Of a DNA stretch of 64,000 nt, positions 1 to 12,817 are shown piece after piece (position 1 is the first letter of the stretch; each line of letters opens with the position of its first letter). Below the pieces are notes generated by a model. It searched no databases. It worked only from the letters and a program-made list of their open reading frames with translations, and was not told the origin of the DNA. Source of the DNA: Cunninghamella blakesleeana (Eukaryota > Mucoromycota > Mucoromycetes > Mucorales > Cunninghamellaceae); NCBI GenBank assembly GCA_017871115.1, contig JAFCIZ010000001.1, positions 6,136,001 to 6,200,000 on the forward strand, read 5' to 3'. A program made the translations under genes and the position numbers.

Positions 1-317
1 TTCTTTAAACTTTATGGAGCAGTGTATTTTCATTTTTTTTTTAACTACATCCACAATCTATAAATTAGGAAATACAAAATTTTAAAAAGATAATAAAAAA
101 GAAAGATGAAAATCGGTAATTTTATATTTTTGCAATTGAATTTATTTATTTTCAAAATAGGCTATTTTTTTTAATCTTTTTCTTTTTCTTATTTTTGTTA
201 CCTTGTTGCTCTAGCAAACAAACAACCAAATAATAAAAAATAAAAAATGATTCATTGTAAATCAAGAGAAAAAAAGAAAAGGACAATGGGTATCTTTTTT
301 TTTTTTTTTATAAATAA

Positions 318-355
<38 letters not shown>

Positions 356-586
356 ATAATAAGTATATAAATGTTATAATACGGTGCAGGGTAGAATATA
401 TGTATAATTGTATATAGATAGAATAATATATTTATAAATAAATGAAATAATAATAATTAAAAAACTAATAACAAAAACCATTTACAAAACTTTTAACCAC
501 ATCCCACTAAATTGTTAAAAAACAAATATATATATAATAAAATATTAGCAAGTTTGTTTATCATGTCATATTTATTATCCCTTTTA

Positions 587-617
<31 letters not shown>

Positions 618-626
618 TGATAATTA
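1..626. other. AT-rich region downstream of the kinase gene
   Basis: No gene seen. It holds A/T runs and two TA microsatellites (about 320-351 and 592-617). Part is probably the 3' untranslated region of the kinase gene that ends at 627 on the minus strand. Confidence 0.6.
320..351. repeat. TA microsatellite
   Basis: Uninterrupted TA dinucleotides; similar tracts recur throughout the intergenic DNA and introns. Confidence 0.9.
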
Positions 627-2945
627 TTACCTTTCTCCAGATATGTTCCCACTTTTCGAGGAAGTTGAATTATTGTCATCTTGATGCTGTGATTCAATTG
701 CTTCTACACTATCATTAGTAGTTTCATTATCATTATCGTTATCATTATCGTTATTATCGAATGGATGATAAGATAATTGTCGATGAGTATGAATATGCTC
801 ATCAAGATCCATTTGAGAATTAATTTCATAAGAATGCTGTTGTTGTACATCAATATCTCGTTTTCTTAATTTGAATTCATCTGTAAGATCTACACTAATT
901 TGTCTTCGTTTTCCAGTACATGGTGTTGTCGTTGAAGGGTGGTGGGAATGATGATAAGATAATGAATTTTCTTTCGAGGGGTAGTGTATTTCATTCATAA
1001 TGACATTTTCATCAAGTAAATGTTCATTATTATTAATTTGTGTAATGGTAACATGTGATATAGTGCTCGTAGTGTTCGTAGTAGCATTAGTATGAGTAAT
1101 AGATGGTTCGTTATGATCTTCAACGATAGTACACATTGTTTCAATAGAGGAATAAGAAGGTGAGATTTGTGAATGGGATGATGTTGAAGCAGATGTTTGT
1201 AAAGTTGGTAAAGGTGGTGGTATATTCACAGGTGGTGTAGTAGTTGTAGTGCTTGTTATTTCCATATCATGGTGACTATCAGTTGCTAATTCTGAATTAT
1301 CGTCTTGGTCAATTTCTAAAAAAAAAGGATGTTGAAGAGCATCAGATGCTTTTAATCGTTGTTGTGGATTAAAATATAAGAATTGTTTTAAAAGATCTAG
1401 CATATTAGGTGTAGCTTGAGGTATAACAGAATCTAAAGGCTGTGGCCGTAACTATGATAAAAATAATAATAACAATAATAATAAAAATGAAAGTAGGGAA
1501 AAAAATAAAATGATTAAAATAGATGTTCATTAAGATATATATAACAATATTCATTGATCCTTTTTCTTTAGTTTTTTTTTTTCTTTACATGAGGAAATTC
1601 AAAACCAATTCTATGTGCTAATTTGACACCTTCACGCCATTCACCACCGCCATCCAATATAGATATTGTTGAAGCTGTACTTGCGCTACTGTTTTTTCGT
1701 TGAAGAGGGAAATTGGATTCATTAGTTGCTTCGTCTATTGTTTTTCTTCTTGCAAAACCTGGACTTGCTTTCTTTTCAGCTGATCGTAAATTTTTTTTCC
1801 TTGTTGTATGTACTAAAAATTTATTTCCAGGACTCCCTAATACTTTACAGATACAGTATAATTGATCGATTTCAGATTCACCAGGAAATAGTGGTTGTCG
1901 TGTAATTAATTCTGCAAATATAGTACCAATAGCCCATAAATCTACTGCACAACAATAATTGGATGATCTTAACAATACTTCGGGTGCACGGTACCTATTT
2001 TTTTTTTATTTATTTTTTTAAAAAAAAAGATAAAAATAGATAGAAAGAAAAGTTTAGGTCACCTTTGATTTGACTATTTAAAAAATATAATTATATAATA
2101 ATAATAATAATAATAAGTTTTATATATTTACCATCTCGTACTGACATATTCTGTATAAGGAGGACTACTACTTGTTTCACGTGCTAAGCCGAAATCTGCT
2201 AATTTTACAAGGAGTCCATTTGGTGAAGTTGTTAATAAAAGGTTTTCAGGTTTTAAATCACGATGAAATATTTGATTAAGATGAATATGAGATACTGCTG
2301 CTAACGTTTGCTTCCTAATAATAATATAAAAAAAAAGAAAAAAAAAGGAGAGAGTGAGTGAGTTCAGAGTATATATATTATTAATAATGCTATCTCTTTC
2401 CAAAACTTTACATGATATTACGTAGTTCTTTAGGAGTAAAAAAGGTATTGGTGTCTCGTTTATTATTAATCAGCTGAAATAGGTTGCCACCATCCATATA
2501 TTCCATTACAAAATAAAGTTCTTTTGAAGGTGAAAAAAAGGTATCATAAGTTTGTACAATATTAGGATGAGAAGGAAGTAGTCGTATTATTTTACATTCT
2601 AATAAAACATCACATTCAGCTGGTGATTCAAACTTTCGTTTCATAATTTTAATGGCGACCTTTTATTATATTAAATTGTTCACATAAATAGTAAATATAT
2701 GTTGATATTGATATACAAAATTATAATAAACAAATAAATGATGATTAGTTTATGCTATTGTCATTATATACATTTATATATGTCTCTTTTAAAATACAAT
2801 ATATTATTTTCAATTTCTTTTAATTTTTCATCTTTACCACTCTATGGGAACTTTTTTCTTCTGCTCGATGTACCGATCCAAAAGAACCAGCTCCTATAAC
2901 TTCTAAAAAGTCAAATTCATCTCTAGGGCATCCATTTCTTATCAT
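627..2945 (-). CDS. Ime2/MAK/ICK-type CMGC serine/threonine kinase
   Basis: The model has five exons (2838-2945, 2412-2659, 2132-2314, 1589-1994, 627-1451) and gives 589 residues without a phase break. The kinase domain covers about residues 13-360: glycine loop GAGSFG at 18-23, VAIK lysine 40, HRDLKPEN from 136, DFG 159-161, and activation loop TEY at 173-175 followed by VSTRWYRAPE. TxY plus this P+1 segment is typical of the Ime2/MAK/ICK (RCK) family rather than MAPKs. Family members drive meiotic entry in yeasts and control cilia in animals. A Ser-rich insert of about 60 residues sits before the conserved EWREG segment. The tail (360-589) is low complexity, rich in Ser, Thr, Asn and His. 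A MAPK-like or other CDK-like kinase is the alternative. The family call is firm; the meiotic role is inferred. Confidence 0.88.
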
Positions 2946-3320
2946 TTTATATTAATAAGTTAAAAAAAAAAAAATATAATGGATTATTTTTTTTTTTTTT
3001 TTCTTTTAAAAAATAAATGAAAATGAAAAAAGGAAGGAAAAAAGAAAAAGGGAAACAAAAATAAATTCCTAAATAAATTTAATTTGTAGACTCAAAATTA
3101 AATTTAAACCCCGTTCTTTTTAAATAATTATGAGGTTTTATATTTAAAAATTATGTTTTTTTATTGATTTATTGATTTATTGATTTATATATAATTTTTA
3201 TAAAAATAAATAATATTTATCATATATATAAATATATATATATATATTATCTTCATATTTACATTATTTACATATATATATATATATATATAATTTTTTT
3301 TATAATAATAAGAAATTTAT
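2946..3320. other. Intergenic, no gene seen
   Basis: AT-rich spacer upstream of the kinase start and downstream of the small membrane-protein gene. It holds poly-A/T runs and TA repeats (about 3232-3247 and 3273-3292). No ORF with exon-like composition was seen. Confidence 0.5.
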
Positions 3321-3585
3321 TCAGTCGTTAAATTCATTCATGTAGGAGGCTGCATGATGGCGGAGATCACGACTTTGAGATTTTCGAAATGACATTAAAG
3401 CTCCAACTATATAAAGAAGAGTACATCAATACGTAAAACAATGAAAGTAAAATCATTTCTTTTTTTTAATACTTACTTCCATAAGCGCCAAATACAAATG
3501 TAAGAAGTGGTTTACTCTCTGTAGGTAAATGTCTTGTTGCCTTGATAATTCCATTTTTAGTTGAATAAAATACTTGTTCCATCAT
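3321..3585 (-). CDS. Small single-pass membrane protein, 64 residues, unknown
   Basis: Two exons (3477-3585 and 3321-3406) joined by a GTAAGT donor and ATATAG acceptor give a 64-residue protein starting MMEQVFYS. A single hydrophobic stretch (about residues 27-42, LLTFVFGAYGIGALMSF) is followed by a basic segment and an acidic C-terminus ending NEFND. Size and layout recall small subunits of mitochondrial inner-membrane complexes such as the ATP synthase k/DAPIT type. The resemblance is too weak to name it. The clean intron and base composition above background support a real gene. Confidence 0.55.
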
Positions 3586-3792
3586 TTTGCCTTTAGTTTA
3601 ATAGTTTAAAACGTTTACTTATATTAATAATAAAAAGATGAGTGAGAAAAAAAAATGAAAGTGAAAAAGAAAAGAAAGGAAAAATACTGGGGAAAAATTC
3701 GTTTATATGTGTTTTTTTATTATACTAAAAAAGAATAAAATACTTGATAGTCAATAATATTTTAAGCAATCATGCGACATAAAAAAAGGTAA

Positions 3793-6700
3793 TCATGTTT
3801 CAGTAGATAATCCAAGTGATGGTAGAGCTTGTGTAATCTAAAAAAATAAAAAAAAAATGAACGAATGAATACTAGTATTTCGGGTTTTAAACCTAATTGC
3901 TCTTTTTCTTTTTTTTTCTATTATCTTACTTCATTTTTAATTGGAGTATAAGTTTGATCCAAATAGTTTAACAACTCATTCGCCAATAGACACCATTTTC
4001 TAGTCCCCTCTTGATCATATGAACTATTATAAATATAGAAATATAATAAAAATAAAGCATTAATAACAGTAATTAGAAGCTGTTCTTTTATTTTTTTATA
4101 TTTTTTTCCATTAATATTATCATGCAAAACTTACTGAAACCGTGTGAGACCTTCATTCCAAGTGATGACAACCAAATAATACATTTCTCTTTGGGGGTAC
4201 TATAAAAGAGTATTGTATATAAATTGTTTAGTAAACTTTTTTTTATTTTTGCATTTTATTTTATTTTATAAACCCATAAAATATCTAAATTTACCGAATG
4301 ATTAGTAAATAAAGGTAATAATTGCTGAATGTAATTGTATACACTATCTTTCTGTTGAGTAGCCATAGCCGTAGAAATATATATCCGATTCCAAATAATC
4401 CAGTTTTCCTTCACGATATCATCATGAATATAATGTCGAGTTCGTTGGGCCACCATTTTAAGAACTTGTAACGAAACTAAGTATTTTATTTAAAATATCA
4501 AATAAAAGAATTCAAAAGTATATGAATAAATAAATCTAATATAGTCATTAAAAAGAATTGACACCATTCACCATTCATTAAAATATCACTATTATAACTT
4601 ACTATTTATTGGAGCATAATCATGTCTTAATATTATATCTAAAATAAAATAAAATAAAAACAATGTATCATTTAGGAACACTACTCTAAAATACATAAGT
4701 TACTTATTTTAATTATTTTATTTTCATTACCAGCTAAGTGTTCAACTATAGGTATTCCATTTCCATTTGATTCCCCACACAATTTATCATATTTCTAAAT
4801 TGTTTATATTAAAAAATATAATGATGATGATAATAAATGAGTAATTTATCCTTTTTTTTTTGTTATTATAAATGAATTACTTTCAGGACTTCAAGTGCAT
4901 CATCAAAACGCTCTAAAATTATATAACAAGTCATTTCAAGTATAGGCAATAATGCAACCCAAGCTTCACAAGATTGTAAATCGTATTCGTCAATGTTTTT
5001 CAAGTTACCAAGTAATTTCAATACTTCATTACATGCAAGTGATTTTTCCATTGATGATAGTCTTTCAAATGATTCTGAAAAAAGCTTAGCTGACACACAT
5101 ATTAACAAAAATATAGCTTGTTGATTATTCAATTCTTTACTCTCACCCATCAGTTTTAAAACCTAATAATTTTTTTTAAAAGTTTAAATAAAATAAAAAT
5201 AAAAATAAAAATAAATACAATAATTAGTAGCCATATTTAATAATAATTGCTATCCATAATATCTTTATAGATATACATTATTTTTATTTTACTTTGTTTG
5301 TGATATTAAATAAAATTTCTCCATCAGCTTCATAACCATTTCTATAGAATTGTAACCCAAGATTCCAGGCTAATAAAAAGAGCATATTAGGATTAATATA
5401 ATAATAGCCCTAAATATATGATATTTCTAACATCACTGTTATTATTACTGCTATTGTTATAGTACCTGTACGATATGTCCATTCACAATCTCGATGTGAT
5501 AATTTAGATTGAGTGTTATTTAACAAAGTGAGATAATTGGCACCTATTTGAATGTTATAGTATGTGTATATATAAATTAGTACTTTTTATTATTTCATTA
5601 TATTTTTTATTCCATTAACCTTTTTTTATTTACCTTTTTCCATATTTAAAATAATACCGTTCTTATCCATTAATAATCCACTATTTTTTTAGAAAAAAAA
5701 TTACATTGGTTAAATAGTGATCATAATACGTATATTCCATTTCTTTATATATATATACCTTGGTGATACATTAGAACCAAATTTTCCATTAACACAGTAT
5801 CGAATAATCCATCTATTAATATAAGCATAAAAGAGTTATAAAATTAATCAATTTTTATATATTAAGAAACTTTATTGGCATTTATACCTTACTCCTTAAA
5901 TATACCTGAACATCATCATTATATTGGTTTGAAAGTATTCATCATTTATATGATCGTTTGATTTATAAAAAGCATAATTCATAATTTTTTGCATTAAAGT
6001 ACCAACTTCATTCTAAATATTTATAGAGTAATAAATATAAATTAATAAAGCTGTTATGGAGCGCAAGATAATCCAACTATATTGATTGTTATTATTATAT
6101 AATACCTTGTAACAAATATACATGCTTGATACTATCAAGTCAATAGTGAATTGTTCGCTGGAAAATAATTGATCCAAGTAGTTATTGGCTATTATTAAAA
6201 AAGTTTTATAAAATGTGCTTTAAATTAGGTAACTATATATAGTTATTTTATCAAGTTTATCATTATATGTACACACTACCTAGCCCTATATCCTTTTGAA
6301 GAACGCTTATTTCTAATAATAAAAGATAATCCATTACATTTGGTGATACATTCGTATTTTCAATGGCAGTAGTGATATACTTTGATAATTCGCAATCCGT
6401 ATTCTTCGTTTGTATACTACACACGGTAATTTTTCTAACAATCAATCAAAAATAAAAATAAATAAAATAAAATTAATTATACTACATATATACATATATA
6501 TATATTTGTGTGTGTGTATTCAACAAAAAAAAAAAAAGAAAAAAAAAGTATATTAACACGATTTACCTTGCAAGACTTAAAAAATTACTGTCATATTGAT
6601 TATTAGTAATAGATATGTCCCAAATTTGTTTATACCACAGGATAGCTAAAGTAAATTCATCATTCTAATGTTATTTTTAAACAAAATAAATAAATAAAAG

Positions 6701-9591
6701 GCAAAAATCAGATATATAAATCGAGTATTGAATATATTACTATAGTTATAAAATACTAAATTAAATTAAAAAAGAGCTTTACCTCAAAGAAATAATCACC
6801 ATTTTTCCACAAAAGCTATTTTTAAAAACATATAAAAATAATAATAAGTATATGATAGATTATATATGGTAATAATATAGTATAATAACAAAAAATATAT
6901 ATTATTTATCAATATGTTATTTTACCATTAAACAACATTCTAAATCAATATTGGTTAATTGATCTTTTACTAGGTACATTTCTAAAAAAAAAAAAAAATT
7001 GAAGCAATTAATGGTTTTAATCCTTTTTTTATTATTATTTTTTATTTTTTTACCTGTCATGATTGATTGTATTGAGTTAGCAAAATTAGGAATTTGATGA
7101 ATTGTATCTACAGATTTTGAAATCCAGTCCGACATGATATAGAATTTGCTAAGGTAAAGTAATCGGAATATGGCATGCTTTGAAGACTCGTCGCTTTTTT
7201 CTTCGTAGTGTTGGATACACCTGTTCATATATAAATCCAACCCTCCAATTAATGCATCGAATCTATAGTATATATATATATATATATATTTAAAAAAATT
7301 AATATGAAAATGAAATGCATAATTTATTTTTCTATTCTCTTTTTTCATTTTGATTACCTAAGTTTTTTATTTACTTTTAATACAAGAGCTTGAAATCTAA
7401 ATGCGTCACTACATATATTAGGTAAAAAAATTAAAATCATTAAGTTTAATCGTTTATATAAAATAAATAATAAGCTATTTAAAAAAAGTATTTTAATCAA
7501 TTTACCTGCATATATCCGAGGCTGTATTTTCGTCCAACGGTCTTATATTTTCTAACATTTCAAAGTATGTATTTTCAATAACTTGCATTTTTGTCGAAGT
7601 GCTTTGGTATAAAATTAAAAGTTTTGCTGAATAGTATTCAAATTTGTTATCATGTTTCTATTATAAAAATAAAAATAAAAATAAATTAAATCATATTCTT
7701 TAAATATAAATATATTTATAAGATACATATTTTTTTTTTTTTTTTTTTTTTTTTGCAAATGCTTTACCTCAGGAAATGACGATAAGATTTCTAATAATCG
7801 TTCTGTTTGACATTCATCAATTGTTTTATTACTATCTTGTTCTGCAAGAATATATCCTATGTAATATATATATATATATATATATGTAAGTAATATGAAT
7901 TAAAAAAAAAGGTTACAGTTATATTATTTTACCAATCAATCGAATCAAATAAATCTATTCGTATATCGTTTTTTTTAAAAAAATAAAATAAAAATATTCT
8001 TAGTGTTAATAAATTTAATGTAGATAATTAATATTTTTTTTTTATAACACGTTTTTCTACTACTATTTTTATTATCAATTTCTTTTTTATTATTTTATTT
8101 ATACCATGAACTCATCATTAAAATAATTGTATCTACTTAAACTTGAACAAAATGACATGATCCAGTGTAGTGCATTATCCAATTTCTTTTCATTAATTAA
8201 ATTGTTTGTCACATTGAAGCAAAATCTAAAAAGCTGATTTATCTACATGAATATAAAGAGAGTTTAACTAATCACATGATTACCGAGCTTATAATTATGT
8301 ATATAATTAAGACTTACATTTTCATTGGTTATTATAGAATCATAAAAGATGTTTTCTAAAAAATTAAAACAGGAAGAGTTAAATATCCATTTATATATTT
8401 TTTAAGTCATTTTTATGAATCATCTATTAATATTGTTATTACCATAAATTTTCTTTACATAAGCTTGTACTTCTTTCCACTGAGATAATGTTGCAGACTA
8501 TATTAATAAATATATAAATATATATATTTTATTTTGACTTACTTTTATTTTTTAAAGATAGCGCATAATAATAATATTACCAATTCAGCATTTATCATTA
8601 AAAAATCAAGGTAAAATTGAGCCAAATCATTCATTTGGGGAGGAGGTTGTTGGCCATAATTAGACAGTTTCTTCAATAAATCATTAGCACAATTGATCCA
8701 CTAGTTTTTATGAATAAATAAATAAAATAACTAGTATAAAAATACATATATGTACAATTTTTTGTTGAAAAAAATAAAAAAAAAATAATATATATACCTT
8801 TTGTGAATCTTCTAACAACATCTGAGCCGATGAATATTCTTGACATTTTATTAATTCTGAAGCTACAAAGTTTGATGTATTTAATAAGATCAAAGAAACT
8901 ACATAATATATATTGGTATTAGAATAAGCATAGTTCATAAAAAATAAATACAAATAAATAAATAAATCAAAATAGGTTGTTACTTACTGTCCCTACGTCT
9001 GTGAGCCATACAATGATAAGATTCTTTGATTAATCGATAACTTATATGTAATACTAATAAAAAAATACTTAGTTTGATTAGTCTAATTATTTTTTTTTTA
9101 TTTATATCTATTAAGTAAAAATAATAATCATAGTAATTATAAATCACGTTAAATTAAGGCGTACACGTTGCTCGCAGTTTTTTGCTATCATTTGATAAAC
9201 CTCCAAAGGTTAATGTTTCGTTCCATAGTGACATACCTTGAAAAAAGTAAAAAACAAAAAGTTATGAATTTATTTAATTATAACAATCATATTAGCACAT
9301 ATATATTACCAACTATTTCTAAAGTGTATTTTTCTTCATCAGTAGTTTCATATAAAGGTGAGAACAGATCTGTTTTTTCAAAGATGCTTTGAGCTAAAGG
9401 TGAAACTTGCTGACTGTGTTCAATAGGTAAATGAAGTAACTCTTGTAATTGTGAAATTAGCACTATATTTAAAAAAAGCGTAAATATATTAGTATATATA
9501 TTTATACGAGTAAAAAAGTTAGTATATAAAAATAAAGAAAATGGTTTTGTTATATTGTACCACATATTTCGGTAATAGTAGAAGATAGCAT
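3793..9591 (-). CDS. Spo22/Zip4/TEX11-like meiotic TPR protein, 30 exons
   Basis: Thirty exons join in phase to give about 934 residues, the usual size of Zip4/TEX11. Exons: 9561-9591, 9310-9462, 9165-9236, 8988-9053, 8798-8898, 8581-8700, 8443-8497, 8318-8355, 8105-8242, 7933-7954, 7768-7856, 7506-7657, 7358-7408, 7054-7262, 6926-6981, 6783-6815, 6567-6664, 6280-6434, 6106-6188, 5906-6012, 5759-5812, 5466-5542, 5293-5369, 4881-5162, 4731-4794, 4603-4638, 4295-4476, 4135-4199, 3930-4023, 3793-3837. The protein is all-helical. Family-like signatures are SLWNETL followed by LRATLLHISYRL near residues 60-90, EWTYRTAWNLGLQFYRNG near 650, and TWNEGLTRF with RKWCLLANELL near the C-terminus. Known members scaffold ZMM crossover proteins on the synaptonemal complex. 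The model skips a possible extra exon at 5634-5680, which would break the frame. Confidence 0.75.
5634..5680 (-). other. Possible decoy or cassette exon inside the Zip4-like gene
   Basis: A 47-nt open stretch is bordered by an AATAG acceptor and a GTAAAT donor. It lies in an unusually long intron (5543-5758, 216 nt). Skipping it restores the family-like EWTYRTAWNLG reading in the next exons, while including it shifts the frame. Confidence 0.3.
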
Positions 9592-10007
9592 TTTTATTCC
9601 TGCATAAAAAAAGTAGAGAGTGGAAAATCAAAAGGGCGAAAAAATAGAATAATTAGCTGGGTTTTTAAAAAAATATTTTTTTAGGATACTCCTTATTTAG
9701 ATAGCTTTTTTTTTTCTTACATATAGTTTTGATTTTATTTAGTCATATTTTGTATTGTATTATTACTTTGCGGTTATTTATTACCAAAATAATTATTTAT
9801 CAATTTTAATATTTATTCTTATTAAATTAAGAGAAGATACATAAAAAAAGGGAAAGAAGTGAAAGATAAAAATCGTTTTTTGTAAGAAAATGAAAGCTAG
9901 CTATATGACTGCTTTCCATATATTTTTTTATGTAGGAATTATAAAATTAACTAGACCTGATTTTTTTTTTTTTTTCTTTTAAAAATAAAAAAAATAGATA
10001 AAGTAAT
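9592..10007. promoter_or_regulatory. Divergent promoter region, Zip4-like gene / mitochondrial uL11
   Basis: The two genes start back to back, 416 bp apart. The stretch is AT-rich with T runs just before the uL11 ATG. I recognised no specific binding site. Confidence 0.4.
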
Positions 10008-10451
10008 ATGTCAAAAAAACAACAAGGAGTTGAAGTACTTGTACGTTTATTAGTATCAGCTGGTAAAGCTTCACCACAACCACCTGTTGGTCCTGCCTTA
10101 GGTGCTAGAGGGGTAAAATCTATTGATTTTTGTAAACAATTCAATGATAAAACAAAAAACATCGTCGTTGATACACCTATACCTACAGTTATTACTATTA
10201 AACCTGATCGTACATTCACTTTTATTACAAAAACACCACCCACTACCTTTTTATTAAAACGTGCAGCTGGTATAGAAAAAGGTGCTTCAAAACCTGGATC
10301 AGAAATCGTTGGCAACGTTAGTTTAAAACATGTGTACGAAATCGCTAAAGTCAAACAGAAGGATGCCAATCTTCAACATTTATCACTTGAAAGTATTTGT
10401 GGAAGTATTATTGGTGTAGCAAAAAGTGTTGGTATTCAAGTAGTACATTAA
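10008..10451 (+). CDS. Mitochondrial large-subunit ribosomal protein uL11
   Basis: A single exon codes for 147 residues. The N-terminal half carries the L11 hallmark GKASPQPPVGPALGARGV (about residues 19-36) and the binding face around KPDRTFTF. The C-terminal RNA-binding half contains SLKHVYEIAKVKQKD and ends SIIGVAKSVGIQV. The close match to yeast Mrpl19 in style and length makes this the mitochondrial, not cytosolic, L11. It forms the base of the GTPase-associated region of the mitoribosome. The ATG at 10008 gives the expected short N-terminus with no long presequence. The lack of introns is notable beside the intron-dense neighbours. Confidence 0.93.
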   Translation: MSKKQQGVEVLVRLLVSAGKASPQPPVGPALGARGVKSIDFCKQFNDKTKNIVVDTPIPTVITIKPDRTFTFITKTPPTTFLLKRAAGIEKGASKPGSEIVGNVSLKHVYEIAKVKQKDANLQHLSLESICGSIIGVAKSVGIQVVH

Positions 10452-10454
10452 AAT

Positions 10455-10585
10455 ACATATATAAATATATTATTTTATTTCAAAATAAAAGATAAAAACA
10501 AGTATATAATAGACTTTCATTATTTAATATCAATCATAATAAAATGAAAAAAAAAAGTAAAAAAGAAAATAAAAACATCATCCAA

Positions 10586-10621
<36 letters not shown>

Positions 10622-10828
10622 GTATTTGTTTTTATAAGTAAATGTATTTTATTTTATTTTTTAAAAAAAGGTTTACTCTTTGATTTTTTATTTTAAAATG
10701 AAGAATTAAATTTAGATTCAACAAATTTTTTAATATTTCTCCCTCTTTTTCTCTCATTATCTTCCTTTTTCTTATTTTTTTTTTCAAAAATAAAAAATAT
10801 CCCAATATATTTCAACATATCAATTCAT
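10455..10828. other. Intergenic, no gene seen
   Basis: AT-rich spacer between two plus-strand genes, with a TA microsatellite at about 10590-10618 and a pyrimidine-rich stretch (about 10739-10790) just upstream of the phosphatase start. Confidence 0.5.
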
Positions 10829-12817
10829 ATGCTATTTTTACAAACCTGTCGACAATTTCATAAGCGTACTTTAACTAGATGCTTTTCACAAACAGTAACA
10901 CCTTTTTATCAAGATTACTACCTGGCAAAATCCTTTAATAGTGAGTAGGGAAAAAACGGAATTCACTTTTATAAAATAATATTATATAAAAAGTAGATTA
11001 TATTGATATACTTATCATAGTCATTTGTTATTATTATATGTATTTTAGGTAAGGATCTTCTTAGACTCAATCTATCCAAAGCTCAGCAACTTATTGGTAT
11101 ATACATATTTGCTTATAAAAGTTCACATAGATACAGAAGTAGATATATAAAGTCAATTAACCAATAACTAAAATAAATTAATATATTTTTTAAACAGGTA
11201 CATGCACTTCTCGAGGAACGCGTGTAGAAAATGAAGATAGATTTAAAGTAGCCACTTTGGAGTTACCTGAAAGTGAACATTTAAGAACTATGAAGCGTGA
11301 TGCCAATCGTGCTTACTTTGGTATATTTGATGGGTAATGATAATATAGTAATAATAGAAAGAAAGGTTAAGAATAATAAAGAATGGGTGATTAAGACCAG
11401 CAATAGTAACTTATATATATATTGTTTTATAGACATGGTGGAGATATAATATCTGAATGGTTAGCAGCAAAATTAATTGAAAAGATAGAAACTGTCACTT
11501 TAGACGATTTTGCAGCAGTATTATCAACTTTACGTGCATATAGAGGTTATTTTCGACGATTTCCTATTCCAAAAGTATTACGCGATCTTGTAGATGAAAA
11601 TGGATACCCTTTACCTTCTGTCACATCAAAAACGGATTTAACTATAGAACAAAGATTAACATTAGCATTTTTACAAGCAGATATTGATTGTTTACAATCG
11701 TTACCAAATGCTAATAATGATGCTCATCAGGTAAATGAAGGATCAACTGGAAGTATTGCTATATTAGAACCTCAGGATGATAAACCTTTCTGGGAAAGCG
11801 AAAATTATGATATAATCGTTGGGCATGTTGGTGATACTCGGTATGTAAGATGATGAAAAAAAAAAAATCAACTTTTAAAATATATAAATAAAAAATACGA
11901 GATTTGATATTAATAACAACAAAAATAAAAAATAAAAAAAAAAAATAAAAAAAACAAAAAAAAAACATATATATATATAATATGTATATACAAAAAAAAA
12001 AAAAAAAAGATACATAGGTTGAAAAGTTTTCTTGTTACTTTCTCCATAAAAAATTAGTATACTTCTTTGTGATTCAAACTCTGGTGAAGCAATTACTCTT
12101 ACTACTGGTGACCATCATCCTGGAAATCCAATTGAACATGAACGATTACAAAAATATGCAGGTTTTGTTACTACTGATTCTTGGGGAGATGATAGAATAT
12201 TAGGCATGTTAGCAACTAGTAGAGCTTTTGGGGATTCAAAATTAAAAAGATTTGGTGTATCTGCTGAACCTGATATTATAAGACATAGAATAACTAAAGA
12301 TAATCCAGCTGCTTTTATGGTAATAATATAAACACATATTTAAAAATAAAAATAAAAACTTTTACTATATTAATGTTGCTAATATATTATTTGCTTTACC
12401 ATTATTATTTTTTGCCTTTTTTATAACTAGGTATTAATTACTGATGGTATTACATCTGTCATGTCTGATCAAGAAGTGGTTGATTTTGTAAGTTTTTAAT
12501 AATGCCTTTTTTTACATTAGTATTTATGTTTTGCTTATTTGTTTGTTAAATAATGTCAATACATTCACTCCTATATATATATCTTTTTATTTAATTTTTA
12601 ATTTTTATTATTTTATAAATAGGTTAAAGAAAGAAAAGATCCAACATCATCAGCGAAAAGACTTGTAGATGCTACTGATCAACTTCATTCAGAAGATAAT
12701 ATCACAGCTGTAGTCGTTCGATTAAAAGATTGGGGCGTTCGAATGCATGATTATACTCAAGACTTACGTAAATATAGATTAGCAAATACTAGCATGAGTA
12801 AACGACAATCATGGTAG
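10829..12817 (+). CDS. PP2C-family protein phosphatase, probably mitochondrial (Ptc6-like)
   Basis: Seven exons (10829-10940, 11049-11096, 11198-11333, 11433-11840, 12058-12319, 12431-12487, 12623-12817) give 405 residues. PP2C metal-binding motifs are in order: GTRVENEDRF at 60-69, FDGHGG at 97-102, GDTR at 232-235, ITDGITSVMSD at 325-335 and EDN at 365-367. The N-terminus (MLFLQTCRQFHKRTLTRCF) is basic, hydroxylated and free of acidic residues, which suggests import into mitochondria. The family dephosphorylates Ser/Thr using Mn2+ or Mg2+. Fungal Ptc6-type enzymes act in mitochondria on pyruvate dehydrogenase and in mitophagy. The PP2C call is firm; the Ptc6 assignment rests on the presequence and the long insert between FDGHGG and GDTR. 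Confidence 0.88.

Noticed and set aside
9947..10369. 140-codon minus-strand ORF opposite uL11
   Set aside because: Shadow of the strongly conserved ribosomal protein frame; no independent support.
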